From Acholeplasma sp. (GTDB lineage Bacteria; Bacillota_I; Bacilli_A; Acholeplasmatales; Acholeplasmataceae), in NCBI GenBank assembly GCA_003605085.1, contig QZKD01000018.1, positions 1 through 64,000 of the forward strand: DNA of 64,000 bases, in the 5' to 3' direction. Below, piece by piece: positions 28,200 to 36,725 of this stretch (within the stretch, counting starts at the first letter, position 1; every line of letters starts with the position of its first letter). The translations under genes and the position numbers were made by a program. Below the pieces are notes generated by a model, which did no database searches, was not told the origin of the DNA, and saw only the letters and a program-made list of their open reading frames with translations.

Positions 28200-28428
28200 A
28201 AAACGCCCTTAATAATCTAAGGACGTAATATTTACGCGGTACCACCTTAGTTCTAGATGACTCTAGCCCTCAAAAGCCTTATAACGCTGGCGTGCGGATG
28301 GTTCTACTATTCGTTTAAGAATTTCTTCCATCTCTCAGAGTGTTCTTCACAAGAAACATTAGGTCGACTTTCACCGTCTTCGACTCGCTTAACTAAGGGG
28401 TTTTTGTTACTCTCTCATCATCGATTTA
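28200..28428 (-). promoter_or_regulatory. T-box riboswitch controlling asnS (Asn specifier AAC)
   Basis: The minus strand holds the T-box core GGTGGTACCGCG (28246-28235), followed by a terminator hairpin ACGTCCTT/AAGGGCGT (28226-28203) and a T-run. The 5' part forms Stem I: AGAGT pairs with ACTCT and the specifier AAC (28344-28342) is followed by A. Uncharged tRNA-Asn would bind and favour the antiterminator, switching on asnS. Confidence 0.93.
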
Positions 28429-28433
28429 TCATT

Positions 28434-28462
28434 AGTATACTGTTAATAAAGCGATTTGTCAA
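28434..28462 (-). promoter_or_regulatory. asnS promoter overlapping the rmuC stop codon
   Basis: On the minus strand TTGACA (28457-28462), 17 bases, then TATACT (28434-28439). The TGA stop of rmuC lies inside the -35 hexamer. Confidence 0.75.
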
Positions 28463-29619
28463 TCGATTTCTTCAACGTCTGGTTGTTCGATATGTTCTAA
28501 GTCATCTTCTGCGATTTCATCAAATTTCGCTTGAGAGATGTGTTCAAACTTTTTAGAAATTTTCGTTGTGGTCACATGGACATCTTTTGCACTGGTAGAT
28601 ACACTATCAATTGAACGTTTTAGTTTTTCCCAACGCTCACCATAACGCTTGAAATCTTCGCCCATTAGCTTAAGTTCATTAATAATCATACTAGCTTGTT
28701 TATTTTTCTCGATATTGATAATAATCATTTGAATCATCGAAAGCATATAGATGAGTGTCGTGGGTGATGTTACCCAGACTTTGTTTTGATTGGCATAATC
28801 GATGATTTCTTCATGATTTGCATAGATTTCAGCGAATACTGCCTCTGCGGGGACAAACATCACCGCGTGATCACTTGTTTCACCGGCAAGAATATATTTA
28901 TTCTTGATGTCATCGATATGTTTTTTGACATCGCGTTTAAATTCTTTGTTTGCGGTTTGACGATCGGCATCTCCTATATCCTTATTAAGCATGCGCTTAT
29001 AATTTTCTAGAGGGAATTTGGAGTCAACAGCAACCATCCCCATAGGCTCTGGTGCGAAGATCACTGCATCAGCAATCGCATTATTGGAAAGACGACGCTG
29101 CTTATCATAAAGTGTCGTTTTTTCACCAAAGACACCTACTAATAACTGGTATAATTGAACTTCGCCAAAGATCCCCCTTGTTTTTTGACCTTTTAAAAGA
29201 TCATTGAGCGAAACCACTTCGTTTGATAACGACTCAATTTTCTTTTGAGCTTCGTCAATTTTCGTTAATCTTTCGACAACATTGGTAAACGTCTGAGTCG
29301 TTTTTTCAAACCCTTGTCCCAGTCTTAACTCTACTTTTTCGTTGATTTCGCGCAGTTTTGTTTCAATATGTTGCATCATGGTGTCTTTAAATTGATTGAG
29401 ATCTGTTTGACTGGTTTTGCTCGTTTCTCCGAAAAGTTTCGCCATCTCAAACTTGAATTCTCCGTACTCTTTTTGAATATATGCTTTTAAGTCAGATTGA
29501 GTCTTGGTGAATTCTGACAGATCGATGTCTTGTGGTTCTTGCTTTTTCGACTTGAGAAGCACAAAGATTAATAACACCAAAACAACAACAAGCAATCCTA
29601 AAATGAGATAATCAAGCAT
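28459..29619 (-). CDS. rmuC: DNA recombination protein RmuC
   Basis: RmuC family proteins have an N-terminal membrane helix, a coiled coil and a restriction-endonuclease-like fold, and limit DNA rearrangements. Here residues 3-22 are hydrophobic, about 40-130 are coiled coil, and the core has the family segments KTRGIFGEVQLYQLL, VAVDSKFPLENYKRM and VMFVPAEAVFAEIY. The 386-residue length is normal. It begins 4 bases after the NlpC/P60-like gene, so the two are co-transcribed. Confidence 0.92.
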   Translation of the reverse strand: MLDYLILGLLVVVLVLLIFVLLKSKKQEPQDIDLSEFTKTQSDLKAYIQKEYGEFKFEMAKLFGETSKTSQTDLNQFKDTMMQHIETKLREINEKVELRLGQGFEKTTQTFTNVVERLTKIDEAQKKIESLSNEVVSLNDLLKGQKTRGIFGEVQLYQLLVGVFGEKTTLYDKQRRLSNNAIADAVIFAPEPMGMVAVDSKFPLENYKRMLNKDIGDADRQTANKEFKRDVKKHIDDIKNKYILAGETSDHAVMFVPAEAVFAEIYANHEEIIDYANQNKVWVTSPTTLIYMLSMIQMIIINIEKNKQASMIINELKLMGEDFKRYGERWEKLKRSIDSVSTSAKDVHVTTTKISKKFEHISQAKFDEIAEDDLEHIEQPDVEEID

Positions 29620-29623
29620 GCAT

Positions 29624-30574
29624 TTAAACCTCCATATCTTCTAAATAGTAAATGTACCAAACGTCATCCTTCACTTCAACATAGACGGTCATATAAGTCT
29701 CATCAGATAAAATCAAATCGTTGACTGAAGTGATAAAGCGATCATCATTTAACGCGCGTGCATAGTTTCGTTGACGTTCAGGCTCAACCATCACGCTTTG
29801 ATAAGCGCGACTCACTAAATCTGTACAGTAATATTTATACTCCATATCTAGGAAGAACAAAAAATTATATAGGGCGTGATCGGATAGATTTGCCGCATAA
29901 TCAACCACACCATCAAGTTGCTCATCGGTGATCCCTTTGACTCTTAATCCTACAAAATAAGGACGATATTTCGTACCATAATAAGGATATACGGGATCTG
30001 ATGTATTTCTATAGTTGGGGTTCAACCAATAATTGGATGAACTTCTGCTGATTGTTGCGCTAAAATTATGGGGTTCATTTCCTGGATGTTGAATAAAATC
30101 CCAAATCGTTTCCTCTCCCTGTGGGAATCCATAAGCTTCATAAAAACGATTTTCACCATCGTTGATTGCAGCATGACCACCAAAAAAATAAGAGACAAAA
30201 AGGTGTCCAGCAGGACTATATGGAAAAGGCGATAACTGTGTGGTGAAAATATCCCCCTTCTGGCCAAGGAATTTTCGTGTATTATCGTAAAATACACTTC
30301 GTGTATCTTCAATTTCATAAGATGTTTCACGTGAAACTTTATAGTAGCGTCGTGTCTGAAAAACATCGGGTGAATACTCAAATTCTTCCTCATATTCAAA
30401 GACTGCGCGTGCTTTAAAGTCTTCAATGGCTTGATCGACTTGAATATTTTCAGCAACAGCGATACCAAGCGAATAAATCATCCCCATAAGAATGAGAACT
30501 AAGATGGTTTTGATGGCTTTCCATATGGTAAAGCGACGGCGTTTAGGTTGTAGTTTTTTCTTCACTTTTCCCAT
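29624..30574 (-). CDS. Membrane-anchored permuted NlpC/P60-like (YiiX-type) cysteine hydrolase
   Basis: The protein has about 316 residues with a basic N-terminus and a membrane helix at about 20-41. The outer domain shows the order of a permuted papain-like fold: GDIFTT, then SYFFGGHAAIN with the catalytic His, then YYCTDLVSRAYQ with the catalytic Cys near 255. YiiX-like enzymes act on amide or thioester bonds of lipids or cell-wall peptides; the substrate here is unknown. I choose the ATG at 30574, 8 bases after AGGTGA; an in-frame GTG at 30586 overlaps that site. A TATAAT lies just upstream. Confidence 0.72.
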   Translation of the reverse strand: MGKVKKKLQPKRRRFTIWKAIKTILVLILMGMIYSLGIAVAENIQVDQAIEDFKARAVFEYEEEFEYSPDVFQTRRYYKVSRETSYEIEDTRSVFYDNTRKFLGQKGDIFTTQLSPFPYSPAGHLFVSYFFGGHAAINDGENRFYEAYGFPQGEETIWDFIQHPGNEPHNFSATISRSSSNYWLNPNYRNTSDPVYPYYGTKYRPYFVGLRVKGITDEQLDGVVDYAANLSDHALYNFLFFLDMEYKYYCTDLVSRAYQSVMVEPERQRNYARALNDDRFITSVNDLILSDETYMTVYVEVKDDVWYIYYLEDMEV

Positions 30575-30633
30575 CAATAAATTCACCTGCTTTATTCCTA
30601 TTATAGCACTTTGATTTAAATCAATGATAAGAA

Positions 30634-30654
30634 AATGCCGAGAGACTCGGCATT
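30634..30654 (-). terminator. Terminator after jag
   Basis: The perfect stem AATGCCGAG/CTCGGCATT with a 3-base loop is followed on the minus strand by TTCTT. It ends the rpmH-rnpA-yidC-jag unit. Confidence 0.9.
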
Positions 30655-30659
30655 GTTCA

Positions 30660-31286
30660 TTAGTGTTTTCTGGGTTTGATTACAAGTGCTCGTTCTTCGC
30701 CTTCACCTTCAGATTCGGTGATGACATCACGCCAATCTGAGAGTTTGGTATGAATGATTCTACGATCAAATGCATTCATGGGATCAAGTTTCACGGCAAC
30801 ATGTGTTTGAGCAACTTCTTTTGCTGTCTTCGTTGCTAAAATTTCGAGTTGTTTTCTTCTGTTTTCGTGATAGTTTCCTATATCGAGAGAAACGATAAGA
30901 TGATCTTCTACAAATAGATTCAAATAGTTTCTTAACATAAACTGTAAGGATAATAAAGTTCTACCTTCGCGACCGATGAGAAGAGCATTTTCATCAGATT
31001 CCACATGGTAATGGATTTCTAAACCTTCACTGACGGTTATTACTTCCATTCTAGTTTTGATATCCATGGTTTTTAAGATATTTTCCAAATAGACTTTTCC
31101 TTCGGTAGCAAGACTGATGTTTGGGGTTGCTTCATAGGTTGCTGACGTCCCAAAACCAAGAAGACCCTTCTTTTCTTTGAGAACGCTAAGTTTAATTTTA
31201 TCTTTTTGAATTTTTAATTGTTCAACAGCAATTTTTTCAGCTTCTTGTAAAGTTTTTGCTTCAAATTCGATTTTTTTAAAGTTCAT
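30660..31286 (-). CDS. jag: RNA-binding protein Jag/KhpB
   Basis: The 208-residue protein has the Jag_N domain (about 1-50; VLKEKKGLLGFG), a KH domain with GREGRTLLSLQ near 110, and an R3H domain (MNAFDRRIIHTKL) near 175. KhpB pairs with KhpA and binds many transcripts in Bacillota. I choose the ATG at 31286, a few bases after the yidC TGA, with GGTGA as ribosome site; a GTG at 31295 overlaps the yidC stop. The position next to yidC is conserved. Confidence 0.93.
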   Translation of the reverse strand: MNFKKIEFEAKTLQEAEKIAVEQLKIQKDKIKLSVLKEKKGLLGFGTSATYEATPNISLATEGKVYLENILKTMDIKTRMEVITVSEGLEIHYHVESDENALLIGREGRTLLSLQFMLRNYLNLFVEDHLIVSLDIGNYHENRRKQLEILATKTAKEVAQTHVAVKLDPMNAFDRRIIHTKLSDWRDVITESEGEGEERALVIKPRKH

Positions 31287-31291
31287 TATAT

Positions 31292-32713
31292 TCACCCCAG
31301 TAATTGTTTTTGCTTGAGTGCTTCATGCTTCTTTTCGTTGAGTTTACGGTTGACAAGTGTTTGACCTAATGAGTAGATGTTCCCGAAAATCCAGTATAGC
31401 GCGAGCGCGTTAGAAGAATAGGAAGCAAAAGCCATCATCACGACCATAAAATAACTGACATACTTCATGGTTTGTTCGGTTTGTTTTGCCTGTGGAGTTG
31501 GATTTTGACGTCCGGTATTTTTCGCGTATGTTGGTTTTTTCATCGAAATTTTTTGGAGTAAAAACATCGTTCCACCGACAATACCCGCGAGTACCATACC
31601 AATAATCCCGTCATTACCGTTAGCTAAATTGATGCCGAAGAAATTGGTGTTGCTGACAGAGTCAGCATACATACCACCTTCGATGGTGATTCTGCGAACA
31701 ACGCCGTACATCGCAATGAAGATTGGCATCTGTAAGAAAGGCATTAAACAGCCAAAAACGCTGATTCCGTTCTTTTTGTAGACTTGCATCATTTCCATTT
31801 GCATCATTTGTTGAGATTGTGGATCTTTGCGCGTTGCATATTTCTGTTGAACTCTTTGCATATCTGGTTGCGCAAGATTCATTTTGATCGACATATCATT
31901 ACTCTTGGCATAAATCGGCCAAGCTAAAGTACGTACAACGATGGTTGTGAATAAAATACCCACTGCAAAGTTGTTACCAAAAACGCTAGCAAAGAAGTTC
32001 ATGATGAAGGCAACAGGAATGACTAAGATCCAATCAAAGAAATCGGCATCTTTGTTTGAAATAGGATCTTCACCACCGGCAACATACACGGTGAAGTTTT
32101 GCTCAAAACCACTATAGGTAAAGGTGACTACATAACTATATTGATTTCTAAAGCCATCATCATCGAGTGGATCATATCCGTTATCATTAAAATAGGTTGT
32201 AAAATTGGGATCGTTTTGATCCACGACAGTGACATCTCCATCGCGATAAACGACATAAGCCGTTACTCCATCAGGGTGAAACATTTCTCCCTTTTGATAT
32301 AGGACAGAGTCCTTATCAAAGCGGAAGGTTACCATGACGATATCATTTGGATCTCCAACAATAGTGTCTGGTTTGACATATATTTGAAAGGATGCTTCGA
32401 TCTCTGATTCGGTAAATGTGTATGTTCTCACACCGTCATCATTGGTAAGTACATTGGTGGGGAGTTGTCCATCGTATTCAACAAGTGTTCCCACACCGTT
32501 TTCGGTTAAATTCCAGTAGGATAGACCGTTCTCGCCTTTAAAGATGATGTTGTTGGCTTCGCTTTCATCGAAAACAAGTTTTTCCCAAGAGTTAACTTCA
32601 CCCACTGGATTGTTGACGATGATTTGTTTGACGGGATCAGATCCGCCACCACACGCCGCTAAGCTAATAGCAACAATAACCATCATGACGAGGAAGATAA
32701 TGCGTTTACTCAT
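31292..32713 (-). CDS. yidC: Membrane protein insertase YidC with a lipoprotein-type ectodomain
   Basis: YidC inserts proteins into the membrane. The insertase core (about 225-470) has helix 1 (VIPVAFIMNFFASVF), the cytoplasmic hairpin with QPDMQRVQQKYATRKDPQ and QMEMMQVYKKNGI, the conserved MPIFIAMYGVVR region and the final YWIFGN helix. The first 220 residues are unusual: a lipobox ending at Cys21, then a large acidic, beta-rich outer domain, about 150 residues more than most Gram-positive YidC proteins. It overlaps rnpA by 8 bases. Confidence 0.93.
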   Translation of the reverse strand: MSKRIIFLVMMVIVAISLAACGGGSDPVKQIIVNNPVGEVNSWEKLVFDESEANNIIFKGENGLSYWNLTENGVGTLVEYDGQLPTNVLTNDDGVRTYTFTESEIEASFQIYVKPDTIVGDPNDIVMVTFRFDKDSVLYQKGEMFHPDGVTAYVVYRDGDVTVVDQNDPNFTTYFNDNGYDPLDDDGFRNQYSYVVTFTYSGFEQNFTVYVAGGEDPISNKDADFFDWILVIPVAFIMNFFASVFGNNFAVGILFTTIVVRTLAWPIYAKSNDMSIKMNLAQPDMQRVQQKYATRKDPQSQQMMQMEMMQVYKKNGISVFGCLMPFLQMPIFIAMYGVVRRITIEGGMYADSVSNTNFFGINLANGNDGIIGMVLAGIVGGTMFLLQKISMKKPTYAKNTGRQNPTPQAKQTEQTMKYVSYFMVVMMAFASYSSNALALYWIFGNIYSLGQTLVNRKLNEKKHEALKQKQLLG

Positions 32714-33056
32714 GTTCTTTCTCCGTTAGTTTAGATTTTTTAAATAGAGCATGTAATCTACTCTGCATCTCTTGGTAGGACAATTCAATCGCAGAGGGTT
32801 TAATGACAATAACAAAGTCTTTACCTTTGCTAATATCGTCTTTTATCTCTTGAATGATCATCCGGATTCGACGCTTTGCTAAATTACGTTCGACAGCGCC
32901 ACCATAACGGCGGCCGATGGATAATGCGAAACGAAAGTGTTCGTTTGCAGGATCCTCGCTTTGATAGATTGCAAAATAACTGTCACCCTTGACAACCTTC
33001 TTCTTAAAGATCGCATCGATTTCGCTATTTTTCTTTATGCGATATCTCTTTTTCAT
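32706..33056 (-). CDS. rnpA: Ribonuclease P protein component
   Basis: The 116-residue protein has the RNR signature AVERNLAKRRIRMIIQE near 56-72 and the usual basic N-terminus. It helps the RNase P RNA mature tRNA 5' ends. It overlaps yidC by 8 bases and follows rpmH in the classic order. Confidence 0.96.
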   Translation of the reverse strand: MKKRYRIKKNSEIDAIFKKKVVKGDSYFAIYQSEDPANEHFRFALSIGRRYGGAVERNLAKRRIRMIIQEIKDDISKGKDFVIVIKPSAIELSYQEMQSRLHALFKKSKLTEKEHE

Positions 33057-33161
33057 CGGTTTTCAATGTTTTAAAAAAAGAAGGACTACTCTTCATGATA
33101 ACAAAATGTTTGTTATTATTTTAATCGAGTAATCCAAGTGTTTTTAAAATAATGATTTAGT

Positions 33162-33296
33162 TTAGACAGTCAATTCAGCGCGGCCTTTCGCTCTGCGGCG
33201 GGCGAGGACGCGACGACCGTTTGCTGTAGCCATTCTTGCTCTAAAACCATGAGTCTTTACACGTTTTAGTTTACTTGGTTGATAAGTTCTTTTCAC
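33162..33296 (-). CDS. rpmH: Ribosomal protein bL34
   Basis: A 44-codon frame encodes [18 protein letters not shown]... ending ...GRAELTV, a standard L34. The start is GTG (33296-33294) with AAGGTGG seven bases upstream; no ATG fits the N-terminus. It is the gene closest to the origin on the left and leads the rpmH-rnpA-yidC-jag unit. It is highly basic (Arg/Lys-rich). Confidence 0.97.
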   Translation of the reverse strand: MKRTYQPSKLKRVKTHGFRARMATANGRRVLARRRAKGRAELTV

Positions 33297-33691
33297 AATA
33301 AAACCACCTTTCTTGCGAAACCATGCTTTTTCATTATATAAAAAGACCCCCTATTTGTCAACCACAAACCTTTCTTTTTTTGTGAAAAGGAAGTCTTGAA
33401 ACAGAGAATGTCGTTCTTACATTGAGCACGTCATTTTATTCGCTTGTTTTTGCCACATGAAATCGTTTTTCTTGTGTGGGTAACTTACCCCCATTTTTGG
33501 GGAATTGTGGATAACTTGGCAAACTCACATATTCGCTTTATAAAGGGGTTAATTTAGACTACTTTCCCACATTGTTTCCACTTACCCACAATCACACATC
33601 AGCACTTTTCCACAAAAACTGTTGATAAGTTTTTTGCGCAAAAAAGTTGAATTATGTTATTCTAATTATACGATGAATTGAGGGATGAAAA
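33297..33691. other. Replication origin region (oriC) between rpmH and dnaA
   Basis: About 390 bases without a gene. It holds one perfect DnaA box (TGTGGATAA, 33506-33514) and several one-mismatch boxes: TGTGGGTAA (33475-33483), TTTCCCACA (33563-33571), TTACCCACA (33582-33590), TTTTCCACA (33606-33614) and TGTTGATAA (33620-33628). An AT-rich stretch (33640-33680) next to dnaA is a likely unwinding element. Genes diverge from here on both sides. The rpmH and dnaA promoters must also lie here. Confidence 0.85.
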
Positions 33692-35056
33692 ATGAACACG
33701 TATGACCTACTCTGGCAGCGCATTTTGAATGAACTTGAGATCACGTTTAGCGAGGATATCTTCCAAGAAGTCTTCGAACCATTAAAGTCAACGCATAAAT
33801 ATGCGAATGACCATGTCTACGTGATCGTTGCAAGTGAGTTCATTAAAAACCGCATCAACAGACTTTATCTGTCCAAAATCAATGCTTTAGCACAAAAATT
33901 CCATCAATCACCGATTCGCTTTAAGTTTGTAACCGAATCTGAGTTAATCCCTGAAGAAACATTGGTGAGTCCTGAAAGAAACTTGAGTTTGAAGTATCGT
34001 CCAGGAAATTTAAATGCAACCTACACATTTGATAATTTTGTCGTTGGTAAATCCAATATGTTTGCCTTTAGAATGGCGATGAAAGTCGCGGATCAACCCG
34101 GTGCGGTCGCGAATCCTCTTTATATTTTCGGGGATGTCGGGTTGGGTAAAACCCACTTAATGCAAGCGATTGGTAATTATATCTTAGATCAAGATATCAA
34201 TAAAAAAGTGCTTTATGTAAAAGCGGATGGTTTTATCGAAGATTTTGCAAACTTGTTAAAGAAAGAAAGAATGGAAGATTTTAATGCGAAGTATCGCGAT
34301 ATCGATATTTTGCTCGTTGATGATATTCAAATTATGGGTGGAGCTACGAAAACCCAAATGGAGTTTTTTAAACTCTTTGATTACTTATATCAACAAAATA
34401 AGCAGATCGTCATCACCAGTGATAAACCTGCATCTGAACTAAAAAACATTATGACACGTTTAACTTCACGTTTTGAGGTGGGGTTAACTGTCGATATTCA
34501 AGTTCCTGATTTAGAGCATAGAATCGAAATTCTTAAACGTAAGCTTGCTTCTGAATCCAGTGATATTCATGATATTCCATTAAATGTTTTAGAATTTATC
34601 GCTTCATCGTTTGTGACCAACATTCGTGAACTCGAAGGAGCGCTAAAACGTGTTTTATTCTACTGCTTGACCAACAACCTAGATTTAACGATTGAATCCG
34701 TTAACGAAGCCTTAGAACCCCTTTTAAAGACGAAGCGCAAGAGTGATGCATTAAATGAAAACAATTATGATCGTATTCAATCGATTGTCAGTGATTTTTA
34801 TGGGATTTCTTTAGAGGATTTGATAGGGAAGAAAAGACATACAAAGTATATCCTCCCACGACATATTGCTATGTATCTCATTAAAGTACGTTATAATATC
34901 CCATATAAAACGATTGGTTCACTCTTCGGCGATCGCGATCATTCCACTGTTCTTGCAGCGTGTGAAAAAATTGATAACGATTTAAAACAAGATGCTGCAC
35001 TTAAGATCGCTGTGGATACATTGATTAAAAAAATTGATGCTTTTAATAAAAAATGA
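33692..35056 (+). CDS. dnaA: Chromosomal replication initiator DnaA
   Basis: DnaA opens the origin. The 454-residue protein has domain I (1-85), a short linker, an AAA+ domain with Walker A GDVGLGKTH near 148 and Walker B ILLVDDIQ near 208, and domain IV with the DNA-binding signature GDRDHSTVLAACEKI near 410-424. A GAGGG ribosome site precedes ATG. DnaA boxes on both sides suggest autoregulation. Confidence 0.98.
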   Translation: MNTYDLLWQRILNELEITFSEDIFQEVFEPLKSTHKYANDHVYVIVASEFIKNRINRLYLSKINALAQKFHQSPIRFKFVTESELIPEETLVSPERNLSLKYRPGNLNATYTFDNFVVGKSNMFAFRMAMKVADQPGAVANPLYIFGDVGLGKTHLMQAIGNYILDQDINKKVLYVKADGFIEDFANLLKKERMEDFNAKYRDIDILLVDDIQIMGGATKTQMEFFKLFDYLYQQNKQIVITSDKPASELKNIMTRLTSRFEVGLTVDIQVPDLEHRIEILKRKLASESSDIHDIPLNVLEFIASSFVTNIRELEGALKRVLFYCLTNNLDLTIESVNEALEPLLKTKRKSDALNENNYDRIQSIVSDFYGISLEDLIGKKRHTKYILPRHIAMYLIKVRYNIPYKTIGSLFGDRDHSTVLAACEKIDNDLKQDAALKIAVDTLIKKIDAFNKK

Positions 35057-35188
35057 TGTTCGTTCATTGTTGGAAAATATGGTATAATAATAGCGATATA
35101 AAGCCTTTCTAACATTTATCCACAAACCCACAATGACTAACAACAATAATTAAAAGATTTAAATAAAAGAAATAAAAGGAGCCCGCAT
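35057..35188 (+). promoter_or_regulatory. dnaA-dnaN spacer: dnaN promoter and DnaA box
   Basis: An extended -10, TGGTATAAT (TATAAT at 35083-35088), is followed by a perfect DnaA box TTATCCACA (35116-35124) and a nearby ACCCACAA. DnaA could repress dnaN here, or the site could be part of a bipartite origin. Confidence 0.7.
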
Positions 35189-36319
35189 ATGATTTTCAGT
35201 GTCGATCGTGACGTATTACTAAACCAACTACTTATCGTTCAAAAAGGTCTTCCTTCTAAAACACCACTCCCCATTCTTTATGCGATTAAGTTTGAGGTCA
35301 ATGAGGACCATATGATTTTAACAACAAGCAACACCGATGTTGCCATTCAAGTCTTGGTCGATGATCATACACTTTCCATTAAACAAGCTGGTAAGGTTGC
35401 AATTCCAGGACGTTATTTAATCGAAATCATGCGTAAAATCACTTCTCAACGTGTTGAGTTTGCGCTAATCGAAGATAAACTCATCGTCATTAAAGCAGAT
35501 CGTTCTGAATTTAAACTACGTCTAATAGATGTTGAAGATTATCCTGATATCGATTTCCTCGATCTCAATGATCCTGTTGTTTTAGATAGTGTATTGATTA
35601 AAACCATTATTAAAGAAACCAATTACGCAACCGCCAATACAGAAAAACGACCTATTTTAACAGGTGTTAATTTTAAATATTTGGATAACCATTTATATTG
35701 TGTTGCTACAGACTCATATCGTTTGTCTCAAAAAAATGTTAAATTAAGAACCCATAGTAAGCAATTTGATATCGTAATTCCCAATAAGAGCTTAGATGAA
35801 TTATCTAAAATTCTCGACACCTATAACGATGATGTTGAATTATTTATCAATCCCAATAAAGTTTTATTTAAAATGAATAAGATTTTATTCCAAACACGAT
35901 TGCTTGAAGGAACATATCCAGATACGATGCGGATTATCCCTGTGGAATTCCCTGTGGTGATTCCTTTCAACAAAGAAGAACTCTTAGCTGCAGTAGAACG
36001 TGTTTCACTTCTCTCACCAAGAGATCGAGAAACCAACTACAATATCATCAAGATGAGTCTACGTCCTGATCGTGTCGTAGAAATGAGTTCCACCAACAAT
36101 GAAGTTGGGGATGCTTTAGAAGAAATCATTCCTTCATCCGATGCCGTTGGACCTGTGATTAAAATTGCGTTTTCTTCACGTTATTTAGTCGAAGCACTTA
36201 AGTCATTCAGTTCATCTGAGGTGCTCATTCATTTCGCTGGTGAAGTCAAACCTTTTGTTATAAAAGGAAATTTAGATGCGGATCTTCTCCATTTGATTTT
36301 ACCTGTAAGAATTGACTAA
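35189..36319 (+). CDS. dnaN: DNA polymerase III beta subunit (sliding clamp)
   Basis: DnaN forms the ring-shaped dimer that tethers the polymerase. The 376-residue length and three repeated clamp folds are typical. Recognisable segments are LPILYAIKFEV, RPILTGVNFKY, ATDSYRLSQKNV and the C-terminal hydrophobic pocket end LILPVRID. An AAAAGGAG ribosome site precedes ATG. A terminator follows. Confidence 0.97.
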   Translation: MIFSVDRDVLLNQLLIVQKGLPSKTPLPILYAIKFEVNEDHMILTTSNTDVAIQVLVDDHTLSIKQAGKVAIPGRYLIEIMRKITSQRVEFALIEDKLIVIKADRSEFKLRLIDVEDYPDIDFLDLNDPVVLDSVLIKTIIKETNYATANTEKRPILTGVNFKYLDNHLYCVATDSYRLSQKNVKLRTHSKQFDIVIPNKSLDELSKILDTYNDDVELFINPNKVLFKMNKILFQTRLLEGTYPDTMRIIPVEFPVVIPFNKEELLAAVERVSLLSPRDRETNYNIIKMSLRPDRVVEMSSTNNEVGDALEEIIPSSDAVGPVIKIAFSSRYLVEALKSFSSSEVLIHFAGEVKPFVIKGNLDADLLHLILPVRID

Positions 36320-36336
36320 TTACAAATTTTAAAATC

Positions 36337-36358
36337 AAGAGTCATTTTTATGGCTCTT
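36337..36358 (+). terminator. dnaN terminator
   Basis: The stem AAGAGTCA/TGGCTCTT (one G-U pair, 6-base loop) is followed by a long T-run, 17 bases after the dnaN stop. Confidence 0.85.
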
Positions 36359-36459
36359 TTTTTATTTATTTCTTTGTAGGCTCAAATTTCCATTTTAAAG
36401 ACGTTTTTTAAAACCATCTAAACCAACCATTAAGGTGATAAAAAAAGACTAAAAAGGGG

Positions 36460-36487
36460 TGCTTTTTTACTTATATTATGATATAAT
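36460..36487 (+). promoter_or_regulatory. Promoter of yaaA-recF-gyrB-gyrA
   Basis: TGCTTT (36460-36465), 16 bases, then an extended -10 TGATATAAT (TATAAT at 36482-36487), 25 bases before the yaaA ATG. Confidence 0.65.
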
Positions 36488-36512
36488 ATAAATAGAATCT
36501 GAGAGGAAGTTC

Positions 36513-36725
36513 ATGAAAACATTCAAAATTAATACCGAATTCATTACGCTCGGACAATTTTTAAAAGCAACAGATCACATTGGTTCTGGGGGAGAAGCCA
36601 AGTTTTTTTTATTAGAAAACGCCGTCCTTGTAAACCAAGAAAGACGAACTGAACGCGGGAAAAAATTATACCCTGGTGATAAAATTCACGTCAAATCTCA
36701 TGACTATGTGATCCAAAGTGATTAA
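36513..36725 (+). CDS. yaaA: S4-domain RNA-binding protein YaaA
   Basis: The 70-residue protein carries the S4-like fold with LGQFLKATDHIGSGGEAKFFL and VLVNQERRTERGKKLYPGDKI, as in Bacillus YaaA (RlbA) between dnaN and recF. It probably binds ribosomal RNA. GAGAGGAAG serves as ribosome site. It overlaps recF by 8 bases. Confidence 0.95.
   Translation: MKTFKINTEFITLGQFLKATDHIGSGGEAKFFLLENAVLVNQERRTERGKKLYPGDKIHVKSHDYVIQSD

Noticed and set aside
28257-28556. A 99-codon plus-strand frame
   Set aside because: It is the complement of the asnS T-box leader and of the rmuC end; its length follows from the structured RNA.
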